The notes below the pieces were generated by a model. The model worked only from the letters and a program-made list of their open reading frames with translations. It was not told where the DNA came from and ran no database searches. A DNA stretch of 64,000 nt from a virus: positions 27,021-91,020 of the IMG/VR virus record IMGVR_UViG_3300042554_001774; one strand, 5' to 3'. A program made the translations under genes and the position numbers. This document shows, in pieces, positions 27,713 to 35,542 of the stretch (positions are counted from its first letter, which is position 1; the number at the start of each line of letters is the position of its first letter).

Positions 27713-27764
27713 TCATACTTTGGCCTTCGATCTTTCTTCGATCAATCGCCCTCGCAGTTCGCTT
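27713..27764 (-). pseudogene. 3' remnant of a gene split by the IS200/IS605 element
   Basis: Joined to the 5' part at 29436-29620 without the element, the frame continues WRSELRGRLIEERSKAKV and stops at TGA 27713. The rejoined protein would be about 77 residues, mostly helical. Confidence 0.55.
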
Positions 27765-27769
27765 TGACA

Positions 27770-27960
27770 TACTCCCCACGGATAAATCCGGGGGATTCTT
27801 GGATTCAAACAGGAACAGCACAACCGGAGTTGCGACTTACATTCCCTAGCCCTGACGCCTGATGCCCCAGGCGTTTAATATTTAAAGCAGCATTCAAATC
27901 TCGATCAACTGAACAATGACAACCACCACAATTAAAAACTCGAACATCAAGAGGCATGTT
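27770..27960 (-). ncRNA. Probable omega (reRNA) guide region of tnpB
   Basis: TnpB proteins use an RNA transcribed from the 3' end of tnpB through the right-end hairpin; the next bases outside the element act as guide. The region here has the hairpin CCCCACGGATAAATCCGGGG. Extent is inferred from the family, not seen directly. Confidence 0.4.
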
Positions 27961-28944
27961 TTGAACACGACCGCATTGATGACAGGTTTTGGTTGTCGGT
28001 TCCCATTGTCCGATTTGCTCGGTACTTTTACCACGCTTGTACGCTACCCACTTCAGAATCTGCAAGAAACTATCGAACGAAAGATCGGATATCTTCCTTC
28101 CCCAAAGTTTCTGCATGGCTGCGATATTAAGCGTCTCAAAGTACATTATGTCAAACCTATCACACAACGAATGTGCCAACTTAAAGAACCAATCGGTTCT
28201 CCGGTTGGCGATTCGCTCGTGTGCTCTGCTCAATCGATACTTTGCTTTTCGGCGATTCTTGCTGCCTTTCTTTTTACTTGCCAGTTCTCGGTTGCACTTG
28301 GCAATTTCAGCCATGCTAACCTTAAAGAACTGCGGACTTTCAATGGTAGTGCCGTCGCTGCAAGTGAGGAATTGCTTGAGTCCAAAATCAAAGCCAGCCG
28401 TATGAATGGAACCTGTGACTTGATTTTGAGTCTCTTCCTTCTCACAACTAAACACTACCCAAAAACGATTCATGCTATCTCGCTTGAGCGTGCAAGTTTT
28501 GATATTGCCTTCGATCTCACGAGATTTAATGAATTTGTACTGATACTTACCAAAACGGATTCGATTTTCGCCAAGGTATGCCCAACCTGCCTGCTTGAAC
28601 GTGACGCTTCCATGCCCAGCGGAACGCTTGAACTTGGGCTTGCCTCGCTTCAGCCCAGCCCGCGTCTTGATCCACTTAAAAAACGCTTGGTACGTCAAGT
28701 CGAGTTTTTCAATGACCGCCTGGACACATTGCGATCCAACGACTTGCCAAGCTTCGCGACGATTGCGAAGCTTGGCAATGTGCTTCATCAGCTGGAATTT
28801 ATTGCAGTGCTTCTTGAACAATCGATAGTGGGTTTTTTGAAAAGCAACACAGTGATTGCGAATGCGAGTGGCTGTAGTCACAAGGCGATGAAGCCTGTGA
28901 TTCTTGCTGCTCTCGTACATTCGGAATTTGTAGCTGATTCTCAT
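27805..28944 (-). CDS. tnpB: TnpB RNA-guided nuclease
   Basis: 379 residues, apparently intact. RuvC-type acidic residues: GFDFGLKQF (Asp), MYFETLN (Glu), DRDLNAALNI (Asp). Zinc ribbon CHQCGR..FNCGGCHC between the last two. Start directly follows the tnpA stop (TAA ATG). Guides DNA cleavage that favours retention of the element. Confidence 0.92.
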   Translation of the reverse strand: MRISYKFRMYESSKNHRLHRLVTTATRIRNHCVAFQKTHYRLFKKHCNKFQLMKHIAKLRNRREAWQVVGSQCVQAVIEKLDLTYQAFFKWIKTRAGLKRGKPKFKRSAGHGSVTFKQAGWAYLGENRIRFGKYQYKFIKSREIEGNIKTCTLKRDSMNRFWVVFSCEKEETQNQVTGSIHTAGFDFGLKQFLTCSDGTTIESPQFFKVSMAEIAKCNRELASKKKGSKNRRKAKYRLSRAHERIANRRTDWFFKLAHSLCDRFDIMYFETLNIAAMQKLWGRKISDLSFDSFLQILKWVAYKRGKSTEQIGQWEPTTKTCHQCGRVQNMPLDVRVFNCGGCHCSVDRDLNAALNIKRLGHQASGLGNVSRNSGCAVPV

Positions 28945-29337
28945 TTAGACGTTTCTCTGGTTTTCAATATATTGCTTAATGACCGAAAGCGGAGCACCAC
29001 CCACCGTTGCGACGAAATAGCTATTTGTCCAAAGCGTTGGCATTCGACTCTTGAGGTGCCTGAATTCTGATCGAAGCAACCGACTAGTGCGTCCCTTGAT
29101 CTGCTTGACGAGGCGATGGATTCCGTACTGTGGATCGCACTCAACAAGAAGATGCACATGGTCGGGCATTGTCTCAATTTCAATTATGTCACTAAGACGC
29201 TCGCCGCAAACCTGACGAACAATCTCCTTGAGTCGCACATCAACCGCATCAACGATTACGTTTCGCCTGTACTTCGGGCACCAAACCACGTGGTACTTGC
29301 ACGAGTAGCAGACGTTGTTGTTAGTTTTGTATTTCAT
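28945..29337 (-). CDS. tnpA: TnpA Y1 (HUH) transposase
   Basis: 130 residues from ATG 29337. HUH motif as MPDHVHLLVE (about residue 60) and the catalytic tyrosine in SVIKQYIENQ near the C-terminus. The family start MKYKTNN.. and the promoter position favour this ATG over one 42 bases upstream. Catalyses single-strand excision and insertion. Confidence 0.92.
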   Translation of the reverse strand: MKYKTNNNVCYSCKYHVVWCPKYRRNVIVDAVDVRLKEIVRQVCGERLSDIIEIETMPDHVHLLVECDPQYGIHRLVKQIKGRTSRLLRSEFRHLKSRMPTLWTNSYFVATVGGAPLSVIKQYIENQRNV

Positions 29338-29344
29338 GGTCTGA

Positions 29345-29372
29345 ATTATACCGCTCGTTACTGTATAGTCAA
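29345..29372 (-). promoter_or_regulatory. tnpA promoter, probably leaderless transcript
   Basis: TTGACT (29372-29367), 16 bases, TATAAT (29350-29345). The expected start point is at or next to the A of the tnpA ATG at 29337, so tnpA mRNA would have almost no leader. Confidence 0.7.
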
Positions 29373-29435
29373 TGCCCATTTCAAAAACATTAGGAGCGTT
29401 GGCTTATATTCCCATGCCTAAAGGTAGGGGCTTTA

Positions 29436-29620
29436 CGCCAAATTTGGTAATGGCTCGCTTGCATCGCCAATTTCCCAACCAAACTTGCCAACCAATCAAC
29501 ATCGCTTGCCGATGGCCCAACCAGGCTACCAAGGCGATCTGCTGCCAATTTGACTGTTTCTACCCAAGTCTCTCGTTGCGACTCTAGCTGACCTTGAATT
29601 TCTTTTTCTCGTTCGCTCAT
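29436..29620 (-). pseudogene. 5' part of small gene interrupted by the IS element
   Basis: Starts at ATG 29620 (MSEREKEIQGQLESQ) and reads helically to HYQIW where the element begins; the frame then runs into the element and stops at 29390. The 3' remnant is at 27713-27764. Confidence 0.6.
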
Positions 29621-29624
29621 TTCA

Positions 29625-29954
29625 TTATTTCCCCTTATGATTGTTGTGTTCTTGGAATTCATCGGAATCTCTGTACCCAAGCTTCCATAGTATGCGACTT
29701 AAGTCTGCAGCCAAATGCTCCACGTAGTCCTCCGAATGCACAAACCCAATAGCGCATTGGTCGCACGCATGTATCACTTCATGAATCACCGCCTCTAGTT
29801 TTGTTTTGCCGCACAGGTTTGAATCAATCCAGATCGATCTATTCTTCGCCACGACTGGATCGCAAAGCCCGTCCACTTTTTCCCCATTCGACTTATGCCG
29901 ACCAAGGGCCTTGAATTCAATGTTCCAGTACTTGCGTAATATCTTGACTCTCAT
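29625..29954 (-). CDS. HExxH metalloprotease-like protein
   Basis: 109 residues from ATG 29954. Contains VIHEVIHACDQ (HExxH) followed by an acidic helix (HSEDYVEHLAADLSRIL), the arrangement of small zinc-dependent peptidases. Start overlaps the end of the ATPase gene region by lying just after its stop. Substrate unknown. Confidence 0.65.
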   Translation of the reverse strand: MRVKILRKYWNIEFKALGRHKSNGEKVDGLCDPVVAKNRSIWIDSNLCGKTKLEAVIHEVIHACDQCAIGFVHSEDYVEHLAADLSRILWKLGYRDSDEFQEHNNHKGK

Positions 29955-29985
29955 TGAAAAACCCATCTGAATAATGAGACTAAAC

Positions 29986-31629
29986 CTACACCAGCACTCC
30001 ACATGAAAGGTCAATCACCGCCACATCCACATCGGGCTTACTCCAGTGCTCAAGGATCACGTTACCCTTGCGTTTAACCTTCATCGCTGCTATGGCCTTC
30101 TCGAAGGTCCTGTGATCCATCTCGGCACATTCGACCGTTAGGATAGGTGCCTTGGCATTACTCAGCTCATGGATCGCTGCAACAAGACACAACCCGTACA
30201 GTAACCTCTTGCTGCGCGCCAATGACTCAATGGCAACGTCGTCAATGGACACATCCAAGGTCCATCCACGGCCATTCTGGTTGACGCTAACGTAGAGGTT
30301 GCTGAGGCCAGCAGCACCAAGCATCTCATTTGCCTTTGATTCAATTGGCCCTTTTAGCTTCTGAACCTCCTCAGTAAGACGCTTCTTGGCCGTCTCCAAT
30401 CTTGTCGCAACGCCTTCAAGTTCCATGAACGCCTTGTTCCTGGCCTCAACCTGCTTCTTCATTGCTGCTTCATATGCATCCCACGCGCTTGCGGCTTGTA
30501 CTTGCTGCTTAAGCGTCGAGATTGACGCATGTGCAGCAAAGAGAGCCTGGTCGTCTAAGATGCAATCGAAGCTGGGCTTCAGGCCAGCAGTGGCCATCGT
30601 GACCGCCTCGATCTTGTCAAGCGCTGTGTTGATTTGCTTGATTTCGTTGGCGTACTTATTGGACAACTCGCTCAGCTTTCCAGAGGCTGCGTACACCCTA
30701 AGGCCATCTGCCTCTGGGATCGTGCTCTTGAACGTCGCGGATTCAGGCAGCTCCAATTCCCCCTCGGGGATCTGACTGCAGATCAAGTCACTCCACTCCT
30801 GGGTAGCCGCCTTCGGATTAGCCCACTGAACAGCTTGCACCAAAAGATGCACTGTATCCTGAACAGCCACCCTAAGAGGCACACCGCGCCCTCTAGCAGA
30901 GGAGACAATCTTTGGCTCTTTGCTAGACGCCTCCTGGTATATGGCAAGCTGGGTATTTGCTTTTTCAAGCTCAGCGTTTACGTGCGACAGCTTTGTGTTT
31001 AGGCCCTGAAGGATGCCGGTTAGCCGCTGCTTATCAGCCACCCGAGCGGCAGCCTCAGTCTCGGTGCTCTCGAGTTTCGCATTGGCACTGACTTGCATGT
31101 TGTGCCTGGAAAGCTTTTGCTCGATCTCCCTGATCTGATCTTCGATCTCATGGATTGGAGGACCAGTGTACGTGTCAGGCGTCGGCGGCGTCGGTGCGTC
31201 GATGATAGTCTTTAGTCTTTTGCGGTCAGCTTCGAGCGATGCGATGTCCGATTCAATTGAATCAAGTGTCCCTGGTGGCGAGATAAGCTTCAGTCTTCCA
31301 GCGCCAGTAAGGGACCAGAATTCATCGACAGTGCTCGGCAGTCCACCCTGTGTCTCAGGGTCCTCCCACGCCTTCTTGCCTCCACGGATACTCCATGAAG
31401 CTTCGATGCCACGCCCCCAGGCCGTTGCTACCGCTGCATCGCCGCTCATCAGCTTAGACTGCGCTGATGCAATGGCTCCTATTTCGCATCGACCTGTAGC
31501 GGCAAGCTGTAGTGCGGCAGTAGCAGCAGACTTGCCTGATTCGTTGGGGCCCGTGATTACCAGCACATTATCCAACTGAATGGTGTTTGAAGTGCCCTTG
31601 ACGCCGCTATAACTTAAATTAGTAAACAT
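29986..31629 (-). CDS. Rad50/SbcC-like AAA ATPase
   Basis: 547 residues. N-terminal Walker A ITGPNESGKSAA (about residue 27), long coiled-coil middle (about 120-430), C-terminal segment LTVECAEMDHRTFEKAI with Walker B-type acidic residues. Likely works with an exonuclease in recombination or end processing. AGGAG upstream. Contains one in-gene copy of the TTGCCATATACC motif at 30933-30946, probably by coincidence of codons (LAIYQ). Confidence 0.75.
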   Translation of the reverse strand: MFTNLSYSGVKGTSNTIQLDNVLVITGPNESGKSAATAALQLAATGRCEIGAIASAQSKLMSGDAAVATAWGRGIEASWSIRGGKKAWEDPETQGGLPSTVDEFWSLTGAGRLKLISPPGTLDSIESDIASLEADRKRLKTIIDAPTPPTPDTYTGPPIHEIEDQIREIEQKLSRHNMQVSANAKLESTETEAAARVADKQRLTGILQGLNTKLSHVNAELEKANTQLAIYQEASSKEPKIVSSARGRGVPLRVAVQDTVHLLVQAVQWANPKAATQEWSDLICSQIPEGELELPESATFKSTIPEADGLRVYAASGKLSELSNKYANEIKQINTALDKIEAVTMATAGLKPSFDCILDDQALFAAHASISTLKQQVQAASAWDAYEAAMKKQVEARNKAFMELEGVATRLETAKKRLTEEVQKLKGPIESKANEMLGAAGLSNLYVSVNQNGRGWTLDVSIDDVAIESLARSKRLLYGLCLVAAIHELSNAKAPILTVECAEMDHRTFEKAIAAMKVKRKGNVILEHWSKPDVDVAVIDLSCGVLV

Positions 31630-31654
31630 ATTGCTCCTGTTTTATGGTAAGCTA

Positions 31655-32059
31655 CTAGGAAATGGACTTGACTTTAATGCTTTCATTGACAAAATTGATG
31701 ATGTCGCCCCAACTTCTCCCCTCATGAAACATAATTGTGATGGTGTTGAACACCTGTTCTTTGCATTCTGATGAGTACTCAAGACCACCAAAGTACCGAT
31801 AAACGGACGGTTCCTGGGCACTTTCTGGATCAATATTCCATGGCAGTAGTCGTAGAATATTGATAATGGATTGCCATGCCGCATGCGCAGGGATGTGCTT
31901 CAGTAGTTCGACTGCCAGTTCGTTGGCGATTGCTACCTGAGCTTCGCACATCTGTTCTAAAGACATAGCGTGCGGACCAGTAGCAGTGTGGTCGAGGTAA
32001 TCGCGAATGTGATCGCGAATATCGTGTTCGTCGTTGGCTTCAAGTGAATCGAGTAGCAT
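31655..32059 (-). CDS. Hypothetical protein, first gene of the leftward early operon
   Basis: 134 residues from ATG 32059, seven bases after AGGGAG. An ATG at 32083 sits at the expected transcription start and is not preferred. Helical and acidic, no family recognised. Transcribed from the strong promoter facing the XRE repressor. Confidence 0.6.
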   Translation of the reverse strand: MLLDSLEANDEHDIRDHIRDYLDHTATGPHAMSLEQMCEAQVAIANELAVELLKHIPAHAAWQSIINILRLLPWNIDPESAQEPSVYRYFGGLEYSSECKEQVFNTITIMFHEGRSWGDIINFVNESIKVKSIS

Positions 32060-32067
32060 CTGTCTCT

Positions 32068-32104
32068 CCCTACTTGTCAGCATAGAATAGTATTATATTT
32101 TTGT
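32068..32104 (+). promoter_or_regulatory. Candidate rightward promoter of the repressor gene
   Basis: TTGTCA, 16 bases, TATTTT read on the plus strand, overlapping the leftward promoter face-to-face. With one operator the repressor could control both, as in lambdoid switches. Confidence 0.45.
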
Positions 32105-32118
32105 GACACCTTTGGTCA
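32091..32118 (-). promoter_or_regulatory. Strong leftward early promoter opposite the repressor gene
   Basis: TTGACC (near 32118), 16 bases, TATAAT (32096-32091). The spacer overlaps the interrupted dyad TGACCAAAGGTGTCA, a plausible operator for the divergent XRE repressor. Confidence 0.75.
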
Positions 32119-32134
32119 AACACGGAGAAAAGTT

Positions 32135-32521
32135 ATGGAAGTTGATCCTAAGCAAATCGCACTGATATCCAGCGCCAAGGCGTGGATTGCCAGTAGGATA
32201 CGCGATGTCAGATTGGCTCGTGGTATGACACAGAAAGAACTCAGTAATCGCATGGCGATAACCTATACCAGAGTTTCTGACCTGGAAAACAACATCTCGG
32301 ACTACAAAATCAGCTCACTCCTTAGGGCCGCATGGGGGCTTGGAGTCTCGCTTGAGGACTTGATGAGCGGCTGCCCTGGATGGAAGTCCAAGGCAGCCAT
32401 CGAAAAAACAATGATTATTGTTGAACACCAGAGAGCCCATCACGTTCTAGTCTCTTCTGGTGTTTCGGCTCGAGAGGCTGACCGCATTTGCGCCAGACTC
32501 CTCGATGAATCCCGGTCATAA
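32135..32521 (+). CDS. XRE/Cro-CI family repressor
   Basis: 128 residues. Helix-turn-helix MTQKELSNRMAITYTRVSDLENN (about residues 34-56) in the classical Cro/CI arrangement; C-terminus helical, no protease-type cleavage domain seen. GGAGA upstream. Stands alone on the plus strand in front of the leftward early operon, the place of a lysogeny repressor. Confidence 0.85.
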   Translation: MEVDPKQIALISSAKAWIASRIRDVRLARGMTQKELSNRMAITYTRVSDLENNISDYKISSLLRAAWGLGVSLEDLMSGCPGWKSKAAIEKTMIIVEHQRAHHVLVSSGVSAREADRICARLLDESRS

Positions 32522-32586
32522 CAAATTCCCACCCCGTCTTATGCTTGGTAGCGTCGGAGTATCCTTTCAGTATTGTAGCCAGAGGT

Positions 32587-32916
32587 TTACTGACAATCAT
32601 CTAATAGTTCCTCCTTTTCTTCCTTGATTCCAAACTTTTTCATGAGCGACTCCCGGTACTCCAAAGCGCCCTCCACCCCCAAGGCTCGCATCCTCTGGCT
32701 GAACAGATGCCTTACAGGCTCCAGCTTCTCGTAGGTACTGAGGACCCCCTTGACCTTCTCATGGGCTGCCTGTAATGCCTCATGGTACTCTGCGTGCCTG
32801 GAATCAATTGCGTCTGGAACAAACACGCAATTACGAATCACGAGAAATTCCCCGTCCTTTTCTGCGACGAGGATGTGGTATGTCTTACTGATAGGTAGCT
32901 TGTCGATTACGTTCAT
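32587..32916 (-). CDS. Hypothetical protein
   Basis: 109 residues, helical, acidic C-terminus (KFGIKEEKEELLDDCQ). Repeated Arg/Glu helices; no family recognised. Converges on the repressor gene. The 134 bases before it (32917-33050) hold no convincing gene. Confidence 0.55.
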   Translation of the reverse strand: MNVIDKLPISKTYHILVAEKDGEFLVIRNCVFVPDAIDSRHAEYHEALQAAHEKVKGVLSTYEKLEPVRHLFSQRMRALGVEGALEYRESLMKKFGIKEEKEELLDDCQ

Positions 32917-33050
32917 GTATGCCTCTTTCGTTGTTGATGTAGTGTCGGATACTAAGTGTCTCTTATAGGCGACTCCTTGTGTGTTATAGGCTTGTTAAAT
33001 CTATGTATCGCCAACCAGCTCGCGCGCCGATTCGTTCACTTCCATTCATT

Positions 33051-33257
33051 TCACTCTCCTTCGACTACCACTCTGGTAGTGTACTGATCTCCATTGATCA
33101 CGTAAGTGCCACACGCTTCACCAGTCGCTAGCGCCTCGGTGATCATGCCTTGCACTGGATGGTCAGGCGAGAATATTTCCCGTACCTTGCTGACCTCGCC
33201 GTGCGCTACTGTATGCACAGCATTTCCGTCGATGTCGTTCACTAATACTATTGCCAT
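33051..33257 (-). CDS. Hypothetical protein
   Basis: 68 residues, beta-rich (VLVNDIDGNAVHTVAHG, TYVINGDQYTTRVVVEGE). GAGGAGG before ATG. Unrecognised. Confidence 0.55.
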   Translation of the reverse strand: MAIVLVNDIDGNAVHTVAHGEVSKVREIFSPDHPVQGMITEALATGEACGTYVINGDQYTTRVVVEGE

Positions 33258-33460
33258 TACACCTCCTCTGATTGGTCGTCGACCACTTGAAACAAAACGC
33301 GATCATGGCTTTCAAAAATAGAAGCAAATCCATCACGCAGGCGAATGTTACCTGGATCGATTTCCAGTAGCCTTTCCATTGCTGTCTTTAGTAATTTTTT
33401 CGATTCTACTAAGCACACCCTTGCCGCCTCTCGCGACCTCACTCGCTCAATTCTCTTCAT
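33257..33460 (-). CDS. Hypothetical protein
   Basis: 67 residues, basic helical N-terminus (MKRIERVRSREAARV), unrecognised. GAGGAG upstream; shares one base with the next gene. Confidence 0.5.
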   Translation of the reverse strand: MKRIERVRSREAARVCLVESKKLLKTAMERLLEIDPGNIRLRDGFASIFESHDRVLFQVVDDQSEEV

Positions 33461-33511
33461 TTTGCTCCTCCGTTGGTCTGGTGTTTAACTGACTGGCCAT
33501 GACTCTCGCGC

Positions 33512-33766
33512 TCAGCACGTTCCAAGAACCCCAAAAAGTTCATTCTTATACGCCCAAGATTCGACATCCGCAATCTGCTCCTCAGTCATACACTCTTCAA
33601 TAGCATCCATCGCCGATTCAATTTTATTAAGTCTCTTATAATATGCTTTGAGTTCTCTGTGATAAGGATGATCCATTGGATTCTTACCATAAAATGGGCT
33701 TCGCCAAAGTGCGTGCACCCTGCGGGCAAGCCTCTTGAAGGTTGCTATTTGCGTTGTAGTTGCCAT
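33512..33766 (-). CDS. Hypothetical protein
   Basis: 84 residues; helical and basic first half, acidic second half (IESAMDAIEECMTEEQIADVES). Good GGAG. Unrecognised. Confidence 0.5.
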   Translation of the reverse strand: MATTTQIATFKRLARRVHALWRSPFYGKNPMDHPYHRELKAYYKRLNKIESAMDAIEECMTEEQIADVESWAYKNELFGVLGTC

Positions 33767-33808
33767 TCCTATCTCCGTTAAATAAGTAAGTATCTCACGC
33801 TTTACGTT

Positions 33809-34021
33809 TCACACATCCTTTAAGCTGTGAACATAAGAGAATGTCCTCGTTGGAGTACCCACCTGCCGGTGGCTGTCCTTCATAAAACGAGTATATGATT
33901 TGTTGCTGTCCCACTCCATATTTACCAGGATTTGGGTTTTGGTTTCACCAACAATTACACCGACAAGGCCGTCGCTTGTCTTGATGTATAGCGTACCTAA
34001 ATGGTTGATTAGCTTGCTCAT
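33809..34021 (-). CDS. Hypothetical protein
   Basis: 70 residues from ATG 34021, overlapping the previous stop (ATGA). Beta-rich, SH3-like pattern (LYIKTSDGLVGVIVGE, TQILVNMEWD). Unrecognised. Confidence 0.5.
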   Translation of the reverse strand: MSKLINHLGTLYIKTSDGLVGVIVGETKTQILVNMEWDSNKSYTRFMKDSHRQVGTPTRTFSYVHSLKDV

Positions 34022-34482
34022 TCTGCCTCTCCCTTGCAAGAATAGCGGCCAGACGAAGTGACAGGCCGCTTGATACTCAACACTTCTTTATCTATAAACT
34101 CAGTGCATGAGCACATGCCACTTCGCACCTCACCTAGCAGGGACAGTTCCAGGCGACTAGCTTCCCTATACTTAGAAAACGCATCCCTCTCTGCGAGTCT
34201 ACACGCTTCAGTTTCAGATTGAATCATTGTGTCGAACTCAACCATCGTTTTCACTAGGCCAATCCTCTTGGCCTCTCGTCTTGCAAATGTTTGAGTGCGA
34301 CGGGGATCCTGTGATCGCAAGTATCTCAAAAAGTCCAGAGCCTTAGTTGTGGGGTTTTCGTAGTTAAAGTCGTTCATGTAGCGGATCGCTTTAACCTCAC
34401 CGTTGTCAATCGCGACCCAGGCTTTACCGCAGCCCCTGTAGTCTCGATCCAGGACGGTATCATCTATCTTGTAAACAATCAT
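34018..34482 (-). CDS. Hypothetical protein
   Basis: 154 residues; AGGAGG upstream. Basic helical middle (FARREAKRIGLVKTMVEFD) and a C-terminal Cys pair (GMCSCTEF). Unrecognised. Confidence 0.5.
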   Translation of the reverse strand: MIVYKIDDTVLDRDYRGCGKAWVAIDNGEVKAIRYMNDFNYENPTTKALDFLRYLRSQDPRRTQTFARREAKRIGLVKTMVEFDTMIQSETEACRLAERDAFSKYREASRLELSLLGEVRSGMCSCTEFIDKEVLSIKRPVTSSGRYSCKGEAE

Positions 34483-34520
34483 TTTGTGCCTCCTTCGATT
34501 TGGTGTTTAACTGTTCGTTA

Positions 34521-34679
34521 CTACTCGATCACGTAGCATGTGACGCTTGTGCCATCTATCTCGACCGAGATTACACCGCTGCCGCCATCATGCTTAGCCG
34601 CCTCAATTGATTCAGCCAGCTCTTCGGCGGTTGCCTCTCGAACAAAATCGCCGGTCTGATAACTCATTAAGCTTGCCAT
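34521..34679 (-). CDS. Small conserved-looking phage protein
   Basis: 52 residues, begins MASLMSYQTGDFVREATAEE; continues LAESIEAAKHDGG and a short beta end (VEIDGTSVTCYVIE). GGAG six bases before ATG 34679. The pattern REATxEELAxSIxAAxxDGG is one I recall from many small phage proteins. Confidence 0.65.
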   Translation of the reverse strand: MASLMSYQTGDFVREATAEELAESIEAAKHDGGSGVISVEIDGTSVTCYVIE

Positions 34680-34732
34680 TTATCTCTCCATATCTAAGGG
34701 TTGTGCGTAGCCGCATTGAAGCTAGTTGTCGG

Positions 34733-35098
34733 TTACTGAATACTAACCTCTGGCAAATCCATGACCCCATCGCTTTCGCGAAGCTCATTCGCGGCGTCAC
34801 ACCAGTCGCTTGCAAGTTGCCTGAGATACTTCTCGCATGTATCAGTCAGTGGAAACGATCCGCAGAAGTCCTCGGCTACAACTCTGAACTTATCATGGCC
34901 TGGCATGTCCATTGCGCTCAGGTCGTACTCGTTGAAGATAGCCAGGCAGCCTTGTTGCCCTTCGCAATGCAGCCACAAGCCGCCCTTCCCTGACTTTGTA
35001 GTGCCGGGATGTATCTTGACTGAGCCATCAGCTAAGCCCTTAGCAAGCCAGCCGCACGTTCCACGAAGGTATCCGGTATTGGGTATACTGAATTCCAT
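34733..35098 (-). CDS. Hypothetical protein
   Basis: 121 residues, Cys/Trp/Gly-containing (YLRGTCGWLAKGLADG, GGLWLHCEGQQGCLAIF). AGGAG upstream of ATG 35098. The frame is open further upstream without a start codon. Unrecognised. Confidence 0.5.
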   Translation of the reverse strand: MEFSIPNTGYLRGTCGWLAKGLADGSVKIHPGTTKSGKGGLWLHCEGQQGCLAIFNEYDLSAMDMPGHDKFRVVAEDFCGSFPLTDTCEKYLRQLASDWCDAANELRESDGVMDLPEVSIQ

Positions 35099-35199
35099 AA
35101 CTAAATCTCCTGCGGGGCGATAGCTGCCCGCTAGCTTCCGGTAATTCCCGGCGTTTCCCGAATTCGGTCGGGGCCGTTCCTCAAAGTGAGGTAATTCAT

Positions 35200-35379
35200 C
35201 TACATTCTAACATCGGTTATTACCGATATCGGAATCCTCTTTCTCTCGTGCAGTACCTTCGCCCACTTATGGCCGTAGCCAAGCAGGCGATAGTTACCTC
35301 CACCGCATGTCGTCACCCATACGGACTTGATTGCCAAGTCCCTATTGCTGACCATCTTCTTCAGTTCTCTCAGTGTCAT
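35200..35379 (-). CDS. Hypothetical protein
   Basis: 59 residues from ATG 35379 (GGAG upstream), overlapping the end of the next gene by 38 bases. Basic, beta-rich (VWVTTCGGGNYRLLGYGHKW). Unrecognised. Confidence 0.45.
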   Translation of the reverse strand: MTLRELKKMVSNRDLAIKSVWVTTCGGGNYRLLGYGHKWAKVLHERKRIPISVITDVRM

Positions 35380-35542
35380 CTCGATTCTCCATTTCAATGA
35401 ACAGATCTATTTGTGCGTCAATTGCATCAGCCGCCTCTTTGGCTGTTGCGCGATCCTCATTTGTATTGAGGTCAGCTTCCCGTGCTAGCCAGTACAGGAA
35501 TCTCTGTATCATCCCAAATAGTTCTAGCGTCTTGCCTTTCAT
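35342..35542 (-). CDS. Hypothetical protein
   Basis: 66 residues from ATG 35542, whose A is the last base of the previous stop (TGATG). Helical, acidic end (EMENRDDTERTEEDGQQ). Unrecognised. Confidence 0.5.
   Translation of the reverse strand: MKGKTLELFGMIQRFLYWLAREADLNTNEDRATAKEAADAIDAQIDLFIEMENRDDTERTEEDGQQ

Larger units (their letters stand above)
27765..29435 (-). mobile_element. IS200/IS605-family insertion sequence (tnpA + tnpB)
   Basis: About 1.67 kb. The left end (right in the window) has a hairpin near 29411-29430 (CCTAAAGGTAGG type); the right end (left in the window) has a hairpin CCCCACGGATAAATCCGGGG near 27773-27793, both subterminal imperfect hairpins as expected. No terminal inverted repeats or target duplication are seen, also as expected. 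Boundaries were set by rejoining the interrupted gene and may be off by a few bases. Confidence 0.85.

Noticed and set aside
27916-29070. Long plus-strand frame across tnpB
   Set aside because: Antisense shadow of tnpB; no ribosome binding site or family match.
30933-30946. Promoter motif copy inside the Rad50-like gene
   Set aside because: Encodes LAIYQ in a normal coding context and has no good -10 box.
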